A stretch of 64,000 bases of DNA from Legionella septentrionalis (GTDB lineage Bacteria > Pseudomonadota > Gammaproteobacteria > Legionellales > Legionellaceae), in contig NZ_RZGS01000004.1 in NCBI RefSeq assembly GCF_003989745.1, positions 1 to 64,000 on the forward strand. The letters are read 5' to 3'. Of this stretch, positions 17,509 to 27,559 are shown piece after piece. Under the pieces are notes generated by a model, which was not told the origin of the DNA, made no database searches, and saw nothing but the letters and a program-made list of their open reading frames with translations. Position 1 is the first letter of the stretch, and the number at the start of each line of letters is the position of its first letter. Both the position numbers and the translations under genes were made by a program.

Positions 17509-17530
17509 GCATCCTGCTTAGGCAGGATGC
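17509..17530. terminator. strong hairpin after the SDR remnant
   Basis: A perfect 9-base stem, GCATCCTGC/GCAGGATGC, encloses loop TTAG, directly after the stop of the dead SDR gene. There is no clear T-tract on either strand, so it may be a former terminator or an attenuating structure between the convergent units. Confidence 0.5.
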
Positions 17531-17542
17531 TGCATACACACC

Positions 17543-18844
17543 CTAATGTAAATTATATTTTTTATCATCTGTTTCATAAAATAAGGAATGCGTTTTGAAA
17601 TCTTCACAATCAGCCAGCAGCAAGGGTTGTTTGGGTGTGTGTTTTTTTGTTAATGCAGCCATGGATACATTTGGGCTTCTTTCTTTTTTATCAAAAAGAA
17701 TATCAGCTCTTATGCCATCATGGCTTTCCCGCTGTCGCACCCCATATGCTGCTGAGAATTGCACTTCACTCATGATGCCCATTATGGTGAGATAATCCTC
17801 ATATGCGCTCCATACCGGACCTTCAATTGCGTCTAGGTGAATATTTCGCGCAGGACTGCCTGGTAATTTGCGCACCACATGAAGAAATTCATGACACAAT
17901 CGCACATGAAACGGCACAAAACATGCGCCTTTCTCGTCAAAAACAAAGCTGCCCTTAAGCAAATCACTCAAAATATGCAGCGGTTTTTCCCGCATGGCTA
18001 TGTATGCGGGAGCTTGCTGCAGATCCTGATATTCAACAGGTAAGGCAATTGGGATCATGAACAAGGAAGCTGTTTTCTTATTTTTTTGTTGGGCCAAATG
18101 TTGTTCAAGTGGCGATGAAGCCTCTATCAATTGCCTCTCGACTTGAAGAAAAGCAGGCAAATTAAGCGAAGCAACCCCTATATCTGCTTTTCTTGGAAAA
18201 GAAAATACTGCGCTCAATTGCAAGGGGTAATTTTTAAAACCAGCCTCCAGAGCTTCAATTAGAAATTGCCCATGCCGAGTATGTGCCTCTTTGGCCAGAG
18301 TAAACAAAATTAAAGACTGGGCAGTATGGTATAAATGCTTCATGTTCACCAATGCAGCAGGATTTTGCTGGAATGCTGCCGGCGTTTTTGCTATATCGTA
18401 TTGAATGTGATTGGCTATGGATTGCAAGCGCTGCCAAACTCCATTCGAACTGGATTGAGCCGCCTCCTGAATTGCCCCCGGCACCAAGGGCGCTAGTCGT
18501 AAAGTTAAATTAATCATGCTTTCGTTCATGTGCTGCAACACGTCAAGCTTGTTCCCTACTTTTTTCAACGGAGCTTTAACAGATAATCCTTCGAGAACTT
18601 GATTCAATAACGAGTAAATTTTTTGCTCTATCTCTGCGGCTGCCCTAAAAAGCCGTGCAGGTTTATCTCCAAAGCGCAGTCTCTCGGTGTATTCAGAAAT
18701 GATTTTTTTAATTGCCTGATTCCAATTTGCGGGGTTTGCATCTAATGAAGACACTGCAAATTCAATCTTGCGCAATTGCCCCAATTCCCTAAGCAAAATA
18801 TCACGCAGCAAAGCATGGGTTAGTGCAATTTTAGTAGTAGTCAT
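17543..18844 (-). CDS. putative zinc metallopeptidase with HExxH motif (M91/NleD-like?, candidate effector)
   Basis: 433 aa, no signal peptide, not assigned to a known protein. Residues 1-200 are predicted mostly helical (long amphipathic stretches, QEAAQSSSNGVWQRL). The C-terminal third contains H318-E-F-L-H322 (17879-17893) followed by V-x-R-K-L-P-G, then a downstream E341 and the ED pair at 349-350 in SAYEDYLTIMG. HExxH followed by a Gly and a downstream acidic residue is the layout of gluzincin/M91 peptidases such as the type III effector NleD. The assignment to M91 is an inference from motif layout only. It is a single gene flanked by a dead gene and another orphan, a context usual for effector genes. 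Confidence 0.6.
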   Translation of the reverse strand: MTTTKIALTHALLRDILLRELGQLRKIEFAVSSLDANPANWNQAIKKIISEYTERLRFGDKPARLFRAAAEIEQKIYSLLNQVLEGLSVKAPLKKVGNKLDVLQHMNESMINLTLRLAPLVPGAIQEAAQSSSNGVWQRLQSIANHIQYDIAKTPAAFQQNPAALVNMKHLYHTAQSLILFTLAKEAHTRHGQFLIEALEAGFKNYPLQLSAVFSFPRKADIGVASLNLPAFLQVERQLIEASSPLEQHLAQQKNKKTASLFMIPIALPVEYQDLQQAPAYIAMREKPLHILSDLLKGSFVFDEKGACFVPFHVRLCHEFLHVVRKLPGSPARNIHLDAIEGPVWSAYEDYLTIMGIMSEVQFSAAYGVRQRESHDGIRADILFDKKERSPNVSMAALTKKHTPKQPLLLADCEDFKTHSLFYETDDKKYNLH

Positions 18845-18956
18845 ATCAACAACGGCTTATTTGCTTTTTTGGATTACATAAAGAATTATAGTATCCGTTT
18901 AAACAGTTTACTAAGAATACGCCCGCCCTATCTTTTATTGATTAAATCAACGGGGA

Positions 18957-18985
18957 TTGGGCTTTTACCTAATTTTCCATATAAT
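18957..18985 (+). promoter_or_regulatory. promoter of the tail-anchored-like orphan gene
   Basis: TTGGGC (18957-18962) and a perfect TATAAT (18980-18985) are separated by 17 bases, about 40 bases before ATG 19027. There is no PmrA-type repeat here. Confidence 0.6.
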
Positions 18986-19026
18986 CAATGGCCTTTAAGG
19001 GCAGCTAACAGATACAGGGAGGAAAC

Positions 19027-19956
19027 ATGAATCCTTATAAAGAATTATTTGAATGTTTATATGAATTAATTAATGTACAAATTGATAAATATGTTGCCCT
19101 TGCAACCAGAGGCGTTGGGCCAGATGCTCGTTTAAATAGCAAACTGGTCGCAAATGAGGTAGATGAGTTGCTTACTTTTGCCCATCAATTATGCGTTTTG
19201 ATGCACAATAAGGCTTGGGATATGCAAGGACACCGTGTATACGAAACCATTTTTAACCAGATTAGATTTTATATTGTACAAGAACAAACTCGCGCGCATG
19301 CAGGCTGGCTGCTTGATGAAAATAATTTTCACCTGGGAGTAAAACAAAGAACCGATGCGCAACTGGATAAGCTCAATAAAATTGCAGAAACCACAAAAGT
19401 TAACATTTTGGCAGCAAAACCCTTAACAGCCACGCAAAAGCAATGCGAGCATGACAGCATCGAAATTGCTTTCTACATTCTAGACTTGGCAAAGCAAATT
19501 AAAGCAAACCCGACTATGCAATTCGATCCGCAATATAAAATACCGAAACATGCCCAAGAAATAATGAGAAAAAATGCTACAACGCGGTACGGGCAATTTG
19601 CCAATGAAATTGATCAACTACACGAAAAATATAAGCTTTTCCTGGAGACATCCGACCTCGAAAAAGAAACGGGTAAGCTGCAAGCCAAAGAAGCAAAAAC
19701 TTATGCAGAAAAACATAAAAAGAATTGTCAGACTTTGTTAGAAAAATATAAGAAAATAGAACCGAATTCCAAATTATTCGCAGAAGATTATCAACTTCCG
19801 TCCATAGAAACCGGGGTAAGCTCATCTCACTCACAAAAAATATTATTTTTTAGCGGCATTGTCCTAGTCACGGGTTTGGTAGTATTCATGTTATGCGCTT
19901 ACTTCAAGAAACTTCAGGAAGAACCTTCGACTAGTCCAAACGTCAAGTTTCAATAA
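19027..19956 (+). CDS. orphan helical protein with a single C-terminal membrane anchor
   Basis: 309 aa, starting at ATG behind a strong GGGAGGAAAC. Function is not recognised. Residues 1-250 are polar and mostly helical with coiled-coil character in the K/E/Q-rich part (about 195-245, e.g. LQAKEAKTYAEKHKKN). One hydrophobic segment (about 274-294, FFSGIVLVTGLVVFML) is followed by a short tail of about 15 residues. There is no signal peptide, so the topology is that of a tail-anchored protein with its bulk in the cytosol. This layout is frequent among Legionella and Coxiella effectors that sit in host membranes; that role is inference. Confidence 0.7.
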   Translation: MNPYKELFECLYELINVQIDKYVALATRGVGPDARLNSKLVANEVDELLTFAHQLCVLMHNKAWDMQGHRVYETIFNQIRFYIVQEQTRAHAGWLLDENNFHLGVKQRTDAQLDKLNKIAETTKVNILAAKPLTATQKQCEHDSIEIAFYILDLAKQIKANPTMQFDPQYKIPKHAQEIMRKNATTRYGQFANEIDQLHEKYKLFLETSDLEKETGKLQAKEAKTYAEKHKKNCQTLLEKYKKIEPNSKLFAEDYQLPSIETGVSSSHSQKILFFSGIVLVTGLVVFMLCAYFKKLQEEPSTSPNVKFQ

Positions 19957-20072
19957 ATCTCACCGCAGCAATTCCGGATATAATGGCTTTGTCCGGATGC
20001 TCTTTCAGTAATTGCTAGCATTATAACAGTGTCTACTATATAATCACATTGATTTTATAATGTCCAGATAAA

Positions 20073-21209
20073 ATGCGAACTTATCAGATGCAGCCTAATA
20101 CAAGCACGCGATTACTTTCCCTTGATGTATTTCGTGGATTAACCATTGCCATCATGATTCTGGTGAACAGCCCCGGCAACCGGGTTGCTTACCACTGCTT
20201 GGAACATTCGAGCTGGGATGGCTGTACTTTGGCCGATCTGGTTTTTCCTTTTTTTATTGTTATCGTCGGTATTTCATCCGTACTCGCTTTAACCCATTTA
20301 AAAACAAAAGGTTTATCGAACTGGCAATTATTGATAAAGCTAGGCAAACGAAGTTTGTATATCTTTTTTTTAGGAATATTGCTTAATGTGCTGCCTAACC
20401 ATTTTGATCCCTCCCATCTCCGTGTGATGGGGGTATTGCAGCGAATCGCCCTTTGTTATTTGTCATCCTCAGTATTGTTTTTGACTACCACCATGAAGAC
20501 TCAAGTTTTCATCATTGGGATTTTGCTGGTTGGATATTGGCTTTTACTCATAAATTTTCCTGCAACCGATCCACTCTCTTTGCAAACCAATATAGTGGGG
20601 TATTGGGATAAGCTCTTTTTTTCTTCACAGCATTTGTATACGCCAATGTTTGATCCGGAAGGCCTTCTTAGTACCCTGCCTGCCATCGCATCAGCCTTAT
20701 TTGGGAATATAGCTGGCTATTGTCTGATTTCTTCGCGCACAAAAGCACAAAAACTGCAGTGGATGGTATGTACCGGTCTTCTCCTCATGGTTCTCGGTTG
20801 GTTGTGGGGTATTGTGTTTCCATTCAACAAATCCCTTTGGACAAGCTCTTATGTCTTATGGACAAGCGGTTTGAGTTTTATAGCATTATCGCTTTGTTTT
20901 ATGCTGATTGAAATTAAACCGCCTGGCAAGTGGGCAAAGCCTTTCTTGCTATTTGGTAAAAATTCACTTTTGGTATATGTCTTGCATGTTATTTTTTTAA
21001 AATTGCAAGCGGTTGTCCTCTTGCATAATGCAACGGGTGAAGTTATCAACCTGCGCTTGTATATTACGGAATTTTTATTCAGCCATTTTTCGCCCAAAAA
21101 TGCTTCATTCAGTTATGCAATTTTGTATACGCTATTTTGGTTAGCGGTGCTAGCATATTTAACCAGGCGCAGAATACGAAAGCAAAATCAATATGCAATT
21201 AAGGCATAA
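20073..21209 (+). CDS. NagX/HGSNAT-like integral membrane acyltransferase
   Basis: 378 aa with about ten membrane segments. The N-terminal signature RLLSLDVFRGLTIAIMI followed by NSPGN and WDGCTLADLVFPFFIFI-like residues (here LVFPFFIVIVG) is typical of the heparan-alpha-glucosaminide N-acetyltransferase/NagX family (DUF1624/DUF5009). Members transfer acetyl groups across the membrane to amino sugars or are linked to peptidoglycan amino-sugar uptake. The substrate here is unknown. An ATG at 20088 (after M-R-T-Y-Q) is an alternative start. It is isolated, with no sugar operon next to it. Confidence 0.85.
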   Translation: MRTYQMQPNTSTRLLSLDVFRGLTIAIMILVNSPGNRVAYHCLEHSSWDGCTLADLVFPFFIVIVGISSVLALTHLKTKGLSNWQLLIKLGKRSLYIFFLGILLNVLPNHFDPSHLRVMGVLQRIALCYLSSSVLFLTTTMKTQVFIIGILLVGYWLLLINFPATDPLSLQTNIVGYWDKLFFSSQHLYTPMFDPEGLLSTLPAIASALFGNIAGYCLISSRTKAQKLQWMVCTGLLLMVLGWLWGIVFPFNKSLWTSSYVLWTSGLSFIALSLCFMLIEIKPPGKWAKPFLLFGKNSLLVYVLHVIFLKLQAVVLLHNATGEVINLRLYITEFLFSHFSPKNASFSYAILYTLFWLAVLAYLTRRRIRKQNQYAIKA

Positions 21210-21287
21210 TAACCAGCAGCTAAAATTCACGCAACGTTCTCAAGTTTTTTTTACGGTATTCTCAAGGGGAATCTGAGCACTTCTAGC

Positions 21288-22001
21288 TCAGATGACTTCG
21301 ATTTCTTCAGACCAAAGCTCAATACCTGATTTTTTTTTCAGGAATTGAATGAATTCGTTATGAGCACTTAACTCTTCCGCAGTTGCATAAAGCACCGGCG
21401 AACTATTGGTTAACGGATTACTGGTCTGAGTGATTGTTTCTGTTGCCCGTCCCACTGCTGCATGCTCGTCATCAAATAACGTGGTCTGGCCACCGGTCAT
21501 GGCTAAATAAACCCAAGCCAAAATTTCAGCATCAAGCAAAGCGCCATGCAACTGACGGTTGGAATTATCTATTTCATAACGTTTACAAAGCGCATCTAAA
21601 CTGTTGCGCTGGCCAGGATGTTTTTTCCTGGCAAAGTCAAGGGTATCGAAGATACGGCAGTGATGTTCTAAAGAAGTCGGCCAATTGGCAATTTTCAATT
21701 CGGCATTTAAGAATCCGACATCAAACGGCGCATTATGGATGATTAATTCAGTATCACCAATAAACTGCAGCAAGTCATGGAGTATATCTTTAAACAAGGG
21801 TTTGTCTTGCAGAAATTCAGTACTTATTCCATGAACTTTAAACGCTCCTTCTTCTACTTCGCGTTCTGGGTTTAAATAAATATGAAAGTGCTTACCGGTT
21901 AATTTTCTATCAATGAGTTCAATGCACCCTATTTCAATGATGCGATGACCATTTTCATGCCCTATACCCGTAGTTTCAGTATCCAGTACGATTTGCCGCA
22001 T
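21288..22001 (-). CDS. dnaQ: DNA polymerase III epsilon subunit (3'-5' proofreading exonuclease)
   Basis: 237 aa from ATG 22001 (MRQIVLDTETTG); an upstream in-frame start adds a hydrophobic nonapeptide that is not conserved. DEDDh motifs: D-T-E-T (ExoI), HNAPFDVGFLN (ExoII) and HGALLDAEILAWVYLAM (ExoIII). The C terminus (GIELWSEEI) is the polymerase-binding part. It is near rnhA as in most gammaproteobacteria, but on the same strand with a gap of 187 bases in which no gene is seen, whereas the pair is usually divergent. Confidence 0.95.
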   Translation of the reverse strand: MRQIVLDTETTGIGHENGHRIIEIGCIELIDRKLTGKHFHIYLNPEREVEEGAFKVHGISTEFLQDKPLFKDILHDLLQFIGDTELIIHNAPFDVGFLNAELKIANWPTSLEHHCRIFDTLDFARKKHPGQRNSLDALCKRYEIDNSNRQLHGALLDAEILAWVYLAMTGGQTTLFDDEHAAVGRATETITQTSNPLTNSSPVLYATAEELSAHNEFIQFLKKKSGIELWSEEIEVI

Positions 22002-22188
22002 ATTAATTACTAGTAAAAATAAAAGCACAACATTATTTCATGTTCCTAGAAAATATACAAAAGAGTAAGTGACGGCAAAAAATGGATAAAGAAAGGCGGT
22101 CAATCCTATGGAATTTCTGCGGGAGCTTGGATTCGCATCAGGAGGTGAAGTCCACTTAGCTTAAAAATCAAGACATTAAGGGCTTTGC

Positions 22189-22629
22189 CTAGCAAATTTT
22201 AAGCAATTGCTCGATAGCTTCATTGGCCAAGCGATCCACTTGTTCATTTTCAGGATGACCGGAGTGTCCTTTGACCCAGTGCCATCTAATTTGATGAACC
22301 TGTGCCAAAGTATCCAGTTGCTGCCAAAGATCCGCATTCTTGACATCTTCTTTTTTTGAATTGCGCCATCCTTTTTCTTTCCAGCCTGAAATCCAGCTGG
22401 TCATGCCCTGGCGTAAATATTGCGAATCAGTATATAAATCAACCTGACACGGTCGCTTTAATGCAGCCAATGCCTGGATGGCTGCGGTAAGTTCCATACG
22501 GTTGTTGGTGGTATGGCTTTCAGCTCCGCTCAAGGTTTTTTCATTACCGTTATAGCGCAGCAACGCTCCCCAGCCGCCAGGGCCAGGGTTGCCTTTACAA
22601 GCGCCATCTGTATAAATTTCAACACTCAT
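22189..22629 (-). CDS. rnhA: ribonuclease HI
   Basis: Degrades RNA in RNA-DNA hybrids. The protein is 146 aa from ATG 22629 ([20 protein letters not shown]). The catalytic D in YTDGA, E in [11 protein letters not shown] in LYTDSQY and D in [11 protein letters not shown] are present, plus the HSGHPENE handle. It lies 10 bases after the hutH stop on the same strand, so it may be co-transcribed with hutH-hutU, an unusual pairing. Confidence 0.95.
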   Translation of the reverse strand: MSVEIYTDGACKGNPGPGGWGALLRYNGNEKTLSGAESHTTNNRMELTAAIQALAALKRPCQVDLYTDSQYLRQGMTSWISGWKEKGWRNSKKEDVKNADLWQQLDTLAQVHQIRWHWVKGHSGHPENEQVDRLANEAIEQLLKIC

Positions 22630-22639
22630 TGCAGTCGTA

Positions 22640-24157
22640 TCATTCACTAAAATTAGCCAATGCAAATCCGCCATTTAAGATTTGCTGCTTGATGATAGCA
22701 ATATCCGGTGCAAAATAGCGATCGTTTTCATATGGGTCAACATGATTCCTGACTTTTTGATATACTTTTTGCAATTTTGGAGACGTGGTTAAAGGAGTGT
22801 GAAACTCCAAACCTTGGCAAGCAGCTAACAATTCTATGGCAAGAATGGTGGCGGTGTTATCAACCATGTGTTGCAGACGGAGTGCTGCACTGGTCGCCAT
22901 CGATACGATGTCTTCCTGATTTGCTGAAGTAGGCAAGCTGTCCACGGAGTGTGGGTGTGCCAATGCTTTATTATCGCTGGCGCATGCCGCCGCGGTCACA
23001 TGCGCAATCATAAATCCTGAATTTAAACCACTTTCCTTCACTAAAAAAGCTGGTAAGCCGCTGAAATTTTTATCAATGAGCAAAGCGATGCGCCGCTCCG
23101 AATTTGCGCCCATTTCTGCAATAGCCAGAGCCAAATTATCAGCAGCCATCGCAATGATTTCACCGTGAAAATTCCCTCCAGACAAGACTTCCCCCTCCTC
23201 GGCAAATACCAGAGGATTATCGGAGACAGCATTGACTTCTGCCTGTAATGTCTGCCCAACAAACTGCATTTGGTGCAACACAGCACCCATAATTTGCGGC
23301 TGACAACGCAAAGAATAAGGGTCTTGCACGCGTGAACAGTGGCGATGTGATTCGCGGATCTCGCTTTTGCTCAATAATTCGCGATACATTGCCGCCACAT
23401 CGCATTGTGCCTGATGGCCGCGCACAACCTGGATACGAGCATCAAAAGGGACATCGCTCCCGCTTGCAGCATCAACAGACAAAGATCCGGCCAATACAGC
23501 CGCTTCAAATAACCACTCGCTCTTGAAAAAAGCATGCATGCATATAGCTGCCGAAACCTGCAAACCGTTAATCAAAGCCAACCCTTCTTTAGGGGCCAAC
23601 TCCAATGGCTGCAACCCTGCAATTTGCAAACCCTTCAATGCGCTGATTTGCTCCCCTTGATGCCGCACTTCGCCTTCTCCCAACAAAGGTAACGACAAAT
23701 GCGCTAAAGGAGCCAGATCGCCCGAAGCGCCAACTGAGCCTTTACTGGGAATACATGGATATACTTCTGCATTGTAGAGCGTACATAAGGCAGCGATCAG
23801 CGTCTTGCGAACCCCTGAATAACCTTGCGCAAGGCTATTTATTTTTAGTAATAAAATCAGGGCGACAATTTCGTCTGATAATAATTCACCACTACCGCAT
23901 GCATGTGAAAGGATTAAATTACGCTGCAGCTTTTGCAATTTATCGGCAGAAATGGCTGTCGTTGCTAACGAGCCAAAACCCGTATTGATACCGTAAACGG
24001 TTTTTTTCTCATTAACAATTTCGCGTATGGCCATCTCCGCTGCAGCTATATTCACCCAACAAGCTTCATCTAAAATGCAAAGTTTATGCGCGGCAACTGC
24101 TTGTTTTAACTCTTGCAAACTCAAAGCCCCTGGCGTTAATATCCATTCATTTGTCAT
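22640..24157 (-). CDS. hutH: histidine ammonia-lyase
   Basis: Deaminates L-histidine to urocanate. The protein is 505 aa, normal for HutH. The MIO cofactor forms from A144-S145-G146 in [14 protein letters not shown]. Other family blocks are YGINTGFG (55-62), [11 protein letters not shown] and ANQEDIVSM. The start overlaps the end of hutU by 11 bases, so the two are one operon. The next steps, hutI and hutG/hutF, are not in the window. Confidence 0.96.
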   Translation of the reverse strand: MTNEWILTPGALSLQELKQAVAAHKLCILDEACWVNIAAAEMAIREIVNEKKTVYGINTGFGSLATTAISADKLQKLQRNLILSHACGSGELLSDEIVALILLLKINSLAQGYSGVRKTLIAALCTLYNAEVYPCIPSKGSVGASGDLAPLAHLSLPLLGEGEVRHQGEQISALKGLQIAGLQPLELAPKEGLALINGLQVSAAICMHAFFKSEWLFEAAVLAGSLSVDAASGSDVPFDARIQVVRGHQAQCDVAAMYRELLSKSEIRESHRHCSRVQDPYSLRCQPQIMGAVLHQMQFVGQTLQAEVNAVSDNPLVFAEEGEVLSGGNFHGEIIAMAADNLALAIAEMGANSERRIALLIDKNFSGLPAFLVKESGLNSGFMIAHVTAAACASDNKALAHPHSVDSLPTSANQEDIVSMATSAALRLQHMVDNTATILAIELLAACQGLEFHTPLTTSPKLQKVYQKVRNHVDPYENDRYFAPDIAIIKQQILNGGFALANFSE

Positions 24158-25838
24158 GATTGGCTCCGCTTAATTCTTCCATGGGAAGCCACAAATGATG
24201 TTCGGCTGCACAGTGTTTGGCTAATGCATACCCTGCATCGGCATGGCGCATAACCCCTGTAGCCGGATCATTATGCAATACACGGGCTAATCTTGCCGCC
24301 GCTTTTTCTGTACCATCGGCAACTATAACGACGCCTGCATGTTGAGAAAATCCCATTCCTACACCACCACCGTGATGGATACTTACCCAGGTGGCACCGC
24401 TGGCACAATTTAACAAGGCATTTAAAAATGGCCAATCCGACACCGCATCACTGCCATCCAACATGCCTTCTGTTTCACGATTGGGGCTAGCCACTGAACC
24501 CGAATCCAAATGATCCCTGCCGATTACAAGCGGAGCTTTTACTTGACCCGATTTGACTAAATCATTAAATGCCAAAGCCAGTCTGGCTCTGTCTTGCAAA
24601 CCTACCCAACAAATTCTTGCCGGTAAACCTTGAAAAGCTATCCTGCTTTGTGCCATATCCAACCAACGGTGTAAATGCTCATCATCTGGAATTAATTCTT
24701 TCACCACCCGATCGGTAATATGGATATCTTCTGGATCGCCCGATAAGGCAACCCAACGGAATGGACCTATCCCCTCACAGAAAAGCGGCCGGATGTATGC
24801 AGATACAAATCCGGGGAAAGAAAAAGCGTCTTTAACACCGGCTTCAAAAGCCATTTGGCGAATATTATTGCCATAATCAAACACGGGAATTTTACATTGC
24901 TGAAAGCCAAGCATGGCTTGAACTTGAATGGCCATGGATTCCTTCGCCGCACGCACTACTTCCTCGGGATTGCTTTTTCTTAATGCAATCGCTTTCTCCA
25001 ACGTCCACCCACGTGGCAAATAACCGTTTAGCGGATCATGCGCACTGGTTTGATCAGTGACCATATCAGGCCATATGCCGCGCCTTAGTAATTCTGGATA
25101 AATGTCTGCAGCATTGCCTAATAATCCTACCGATAAGGGTTGCTTTTTTTGGCAAGCTCCTTCAATCCAGCTCAATGCTTCTTCCAAATTATCAGTGCTT
25201 TTATCCAGGTAGCGCGTGTGCAGGCGTTTTTCGATACGAGCTGGATCACATTCGACAGCCAGCATACTCGCACCGGCTATCGTGGCCGCCAATGGCTGCG
25301 CGCCGCCCATGCCACCCAAGCCAGCCGTTAAAATCCAACGCCCGTGCAAATCACCTTGATAATGTGTTTTTCCAGCCGCTACAAAGGTTTCATGCGTACC
25401 TTGGACAATGCCTTGCGAGCCTATGTAAATCCAGCTGCCTGCAGTCATTTGCCCATACATCATCAAACCTTTTTTATCCAGTTCATTGAAGTGTTCCCAG
25501 GTAGCCCAATGCGGAACCAGGTTTGAATTGGCAATCAATACACGGGGGGCATCTTCATGCGTTCGAAAAACCCCCACTGGCTTACCGGATTGTATTAATA
25601 AAGTTTCATCCGCTTGCAAAGCTTTAAGTACGTCAACAATCTGGTCAAAGCATTCCCAGTTGCGCGCCGCACGGCCTATTCCACCGTAAACAACCAGTGA
25701 AGCAGGATCTTCTGCGACCTCCGGGTCCAAATTGTTACACAACATGCGCAATGGCGCTTCGGTCAGCCAGGTTTTAGTTTGCAATTGAGGGCCGCGGTTG
25801 GCACGGATATGCCGCTTGGTATCGATGCGTGTGGTCAT
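24147..25838 (-). CDS. hutU: urocanate hydratase
   Basis: Hydrates urocanate to imidazolonepropionate using NAD+ as electrophile. The protein is 563 aa from ATG 25838, which follows AAGGAG by five bases; the upstream extension is not conserved. Typical blocks are LYGG-like [49 protein letters not shown] and [17 protein letters not shown]. It is divergent from the POT transporter gene across a 233-base gap. Confidence 0.97.
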   Translation of the reverse strand: MTTRIDTKRHIRANRGPQLQTKTWLTEAPLRMLCNNLDPEVAEDPASLVVYGGIGRAARNWECFDQIVDVLKALQADETLLIQSGKPVGVFRTHEDAPRVLIANSNLVPHWATWEHFNELDKKGLMMYGQMTAGSWIYIGSQGIVQGTHETFVAAGKTHYQGDLHGRWILTAGLGGMGGAQPLAATIAGASMLAVECDPARIEKRLHTRYLDKSTDNLEEALSWIEGACQKKQPLSVGLLGNAADIYPELLRRGIWPDMVTDQTSAHDPLNGYLPRGWTLEKAIALRKSNPEEVVRAAKESMAIQVQAMLGFQQCKIPVFDYGNNIRQMAFEAGVKDAFSFPGFVSAYIRPLFCEGIGPFRWVALSGDPEDIHITDRVVKELIPDDEHLHRWLDMAQSRIAFQGLPARICWVGLQDRARLALAFNDLVKSGQVKAPLVIGRDHLDSGSVASPNRETEGMLDGSDAVSDWPFLNALLNCASGATWVSIHHGGGVGMGFSQHAGVVIVADGTEKAAARLARVLHNDPATGVMRHADAGYALAKHCAAEHHLWLPMEELSGANHDK

Positions 25839-26015
25839 TCGTTCTCCTTGTGCACACGAGCAAAATAAATCCATCTACGAAGAGCGGGATATACTAGAGA
25901 AAAAAATTATTGTAGGGAAGCGAACCTGTATTTATTTCTTAAAAAGAACATTGGGCACGATGTCTGTTAGATCATTTTTATCCCCGCAAATTGCTGCAGA
26001 ACGGCAGCCATCTGT

Positions 26016-26041
26016 AAAAATAATTCTCATTATGGTATACT
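26016..26041 (+). promoter_or_regulatory. Fur-box-like site over a candidate promoter of the POT gene
   Basis: Bases 26016-26034 match the 19-base Fur consensus (GATAATGATAATCATTATC) at 13 positions by direct comparison. The core is the inverted repeat ATAAT (26020-26024) and ATTAT (26029-26033). A -10 hexamer TATACT follows at 26036-26041, so a bound repressor would block it. The -35 (TGTAAA) is poor. The site is 31 bases before the GTG start. Confidence 0.42.
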
Positions 26042-26071
26042 GGGCGCATTTCACATTCATGTAGTATTGTT

Positions 26072-27559
26072 GTGCGAAACGGACAAGTAAGTCATCCTTC
26101 TTCCTTAAAAATTTTCTTTGCAACTGAAATGTGGGAACGCTACGGTTTTTATATTGTGCAAACCTTGCTTGCCCTTTATCTCGTTATGTACTTTGGTTGG
26201 GAAGATGATCGGGTATATCCACTGGTGGGATCTTTTACTGCCCTGACCTATCTTTCGCCTGTCATAGGCGGCTGGATTGCTGATCACCTTTTGGGACAAA
26301 AACGCAGCATCATGCTGGGGGCTGGTATTTTATTTTGCAGCTACCTTTCATTGAGCTTCCTAACCTCCGCTTCCGGGCTGACTTTATCCCTGGCAGGTAT
26401 TGCCGTGGGTACGGGATTGTTAAAACCCAATATTTCCTCTCTACTCGGAAATGAATATCCGGTGGGCTCACCAAACCGTGAACGAGGTTTTACTATTTTT
26501 TACATGGGCATCACCACTGGCATCATTTTAGGCTCAACCCTGCCCAGCTATATTCAATCTTATTTCGGCTGGTCAGCTTCGTTCTTGAGCTCCACCATCG
26601 GCATGTTGATTGCCGCTTATACTTTCGCCTATGGCGTCCGCCATTACGGCATAAAAGATTACTCGGATTATCCTTTAACGTTTAAAAATGTGTTGTATGC
26701 AAGCCTGTTAATTTTATTCATGTGGCAAGGCGCTTTTTATATTCTCAAAAACCCTAAATTAGCTGACGCCTTATTTACTATTATTGGCTTGCTGTCACTA
26801 GGGTATTTAATCTTAACCATCTCGCAAGAATCAAAATTACAAGCCAGACAAACTCTTATCATCGGGCTACTCTGTTTGATTTCAGTTATGTTCTGGGCAT
26901 TTTATTTTCAAATGTTCTTGTCATTAACACTGTTTTTAAAACGCGTGGTACAACCCACATTGTTTGGCATGCCTTTTCCTCCACCTTATTTTGTAGCAGT
27001 GCAAAGTTTGGGAATGATTGTCTTTGGACTCTTTTTGGCCCGTAGTCAAAAACAAACGACACTATCTCAATACAGCATTCGCGTTGGAAATAAATTCCTG
27101 CTAGCCATGTTGTTTATGGTGGCAGCTTACCTGCTAATCACGATGGTTTGCCGGTTTAATATTGGCATTGCTCTGCTTTCTCCTTTATTCTTCATTCCTG
27201 CCTATTTGTTAATATCCATGGCAGAGTTATTATTATCGCCGGTCGGCTTATCAGCCATCACCATATTGTCTTGCCACAAGAAAGTAAGCACCATGATGGG
27301 TATTTTCTTTGTTTCCCTAGGTTTGGGTGGATTTTTATCTGGCAAACTGGCTGCCATCACAGCCATATCCAAAGGTGAGTTGGATCGATTATCCAATCTG
27401 GAGTTAAAAGTTCATTACGCGGCAACATTTAGTGAATTGTTATATATTTTATTAGGCGCGACAATAATCTGTTTTGCCTTAAACCGGATTATAAAATTTT
27501 TACTGACAGCACCCAACTATTCTTGTACTACCGGGCAAGAGACGATTATTCCTAGTTAA
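26072..27559 (+). CDS. POT/PTR-family proton-coupled oligopeptide transporter
   Basis: 495 aa with 12-14 membrane segments, inner membrane. The hallmark ExxER-type motif is present as FFATEMWERYGFY (15-27), and helix 2-3 has GGWIADHLLGQKRSIMLGA, the usual POT loop. GTG 26072 is taken as start because the conserved part begins soon after and no ATG is nearer. Members import di- and tripeptides with protons; these suit an amino-acid-consuming intracellular or protist-associated bacterium. It is divergent from hutU, and a Fur-like site overlaps its promoter. Confidence 0.9.
   Translation: MRNGQVSHPSSLKIFFATEMWERYGFYIVQTLLALYLVMYFGWEDDRVYPLVGSFTALTYLSPVIGGWIADHLLGQKRSIMLGAGILFCSYLSLSFLTSASGLTLSLAGIAVGTGLLKPNISSLLGNEYPVGSPNRERGFTIFYMGITTGIILGSTLPSYIQSYFGWSASFLSSTIGMLIAAYTFAYGVRHYGIKDYSDYPLTFKNVLYASLLILFMWQGAFYILKNPKLADALFTIIGLLSLGYLILTISQESKLQARQTLIIGLLCLISVMFWAFYFQMFLSLTLFLKRVVQPTLFGMPFPPPYFVAVQSLGMIVFGLFLARSQKQTTLSQYSIRVGNKFLLAMLFMVAAYLLITMVCRFNIGIALLSPLFFIPAYLLISMAELLLSPVGLSAITILSCHKKVSTMMGIFFVSLGLGGFLSGKLAAITAISKGELDRLSNLELKVHYAATFSELLYILLGATIICFALNRIIKFLLTAPNYSCTTGQETIIPS

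Noticed and set aside
22029-22188. Possible tRNA or short peptide gene in the rnhA-dnaQ gap
   Set aside because: No cloverleaf could be drawn and the 18-codon frame ending near 22161 has no support.
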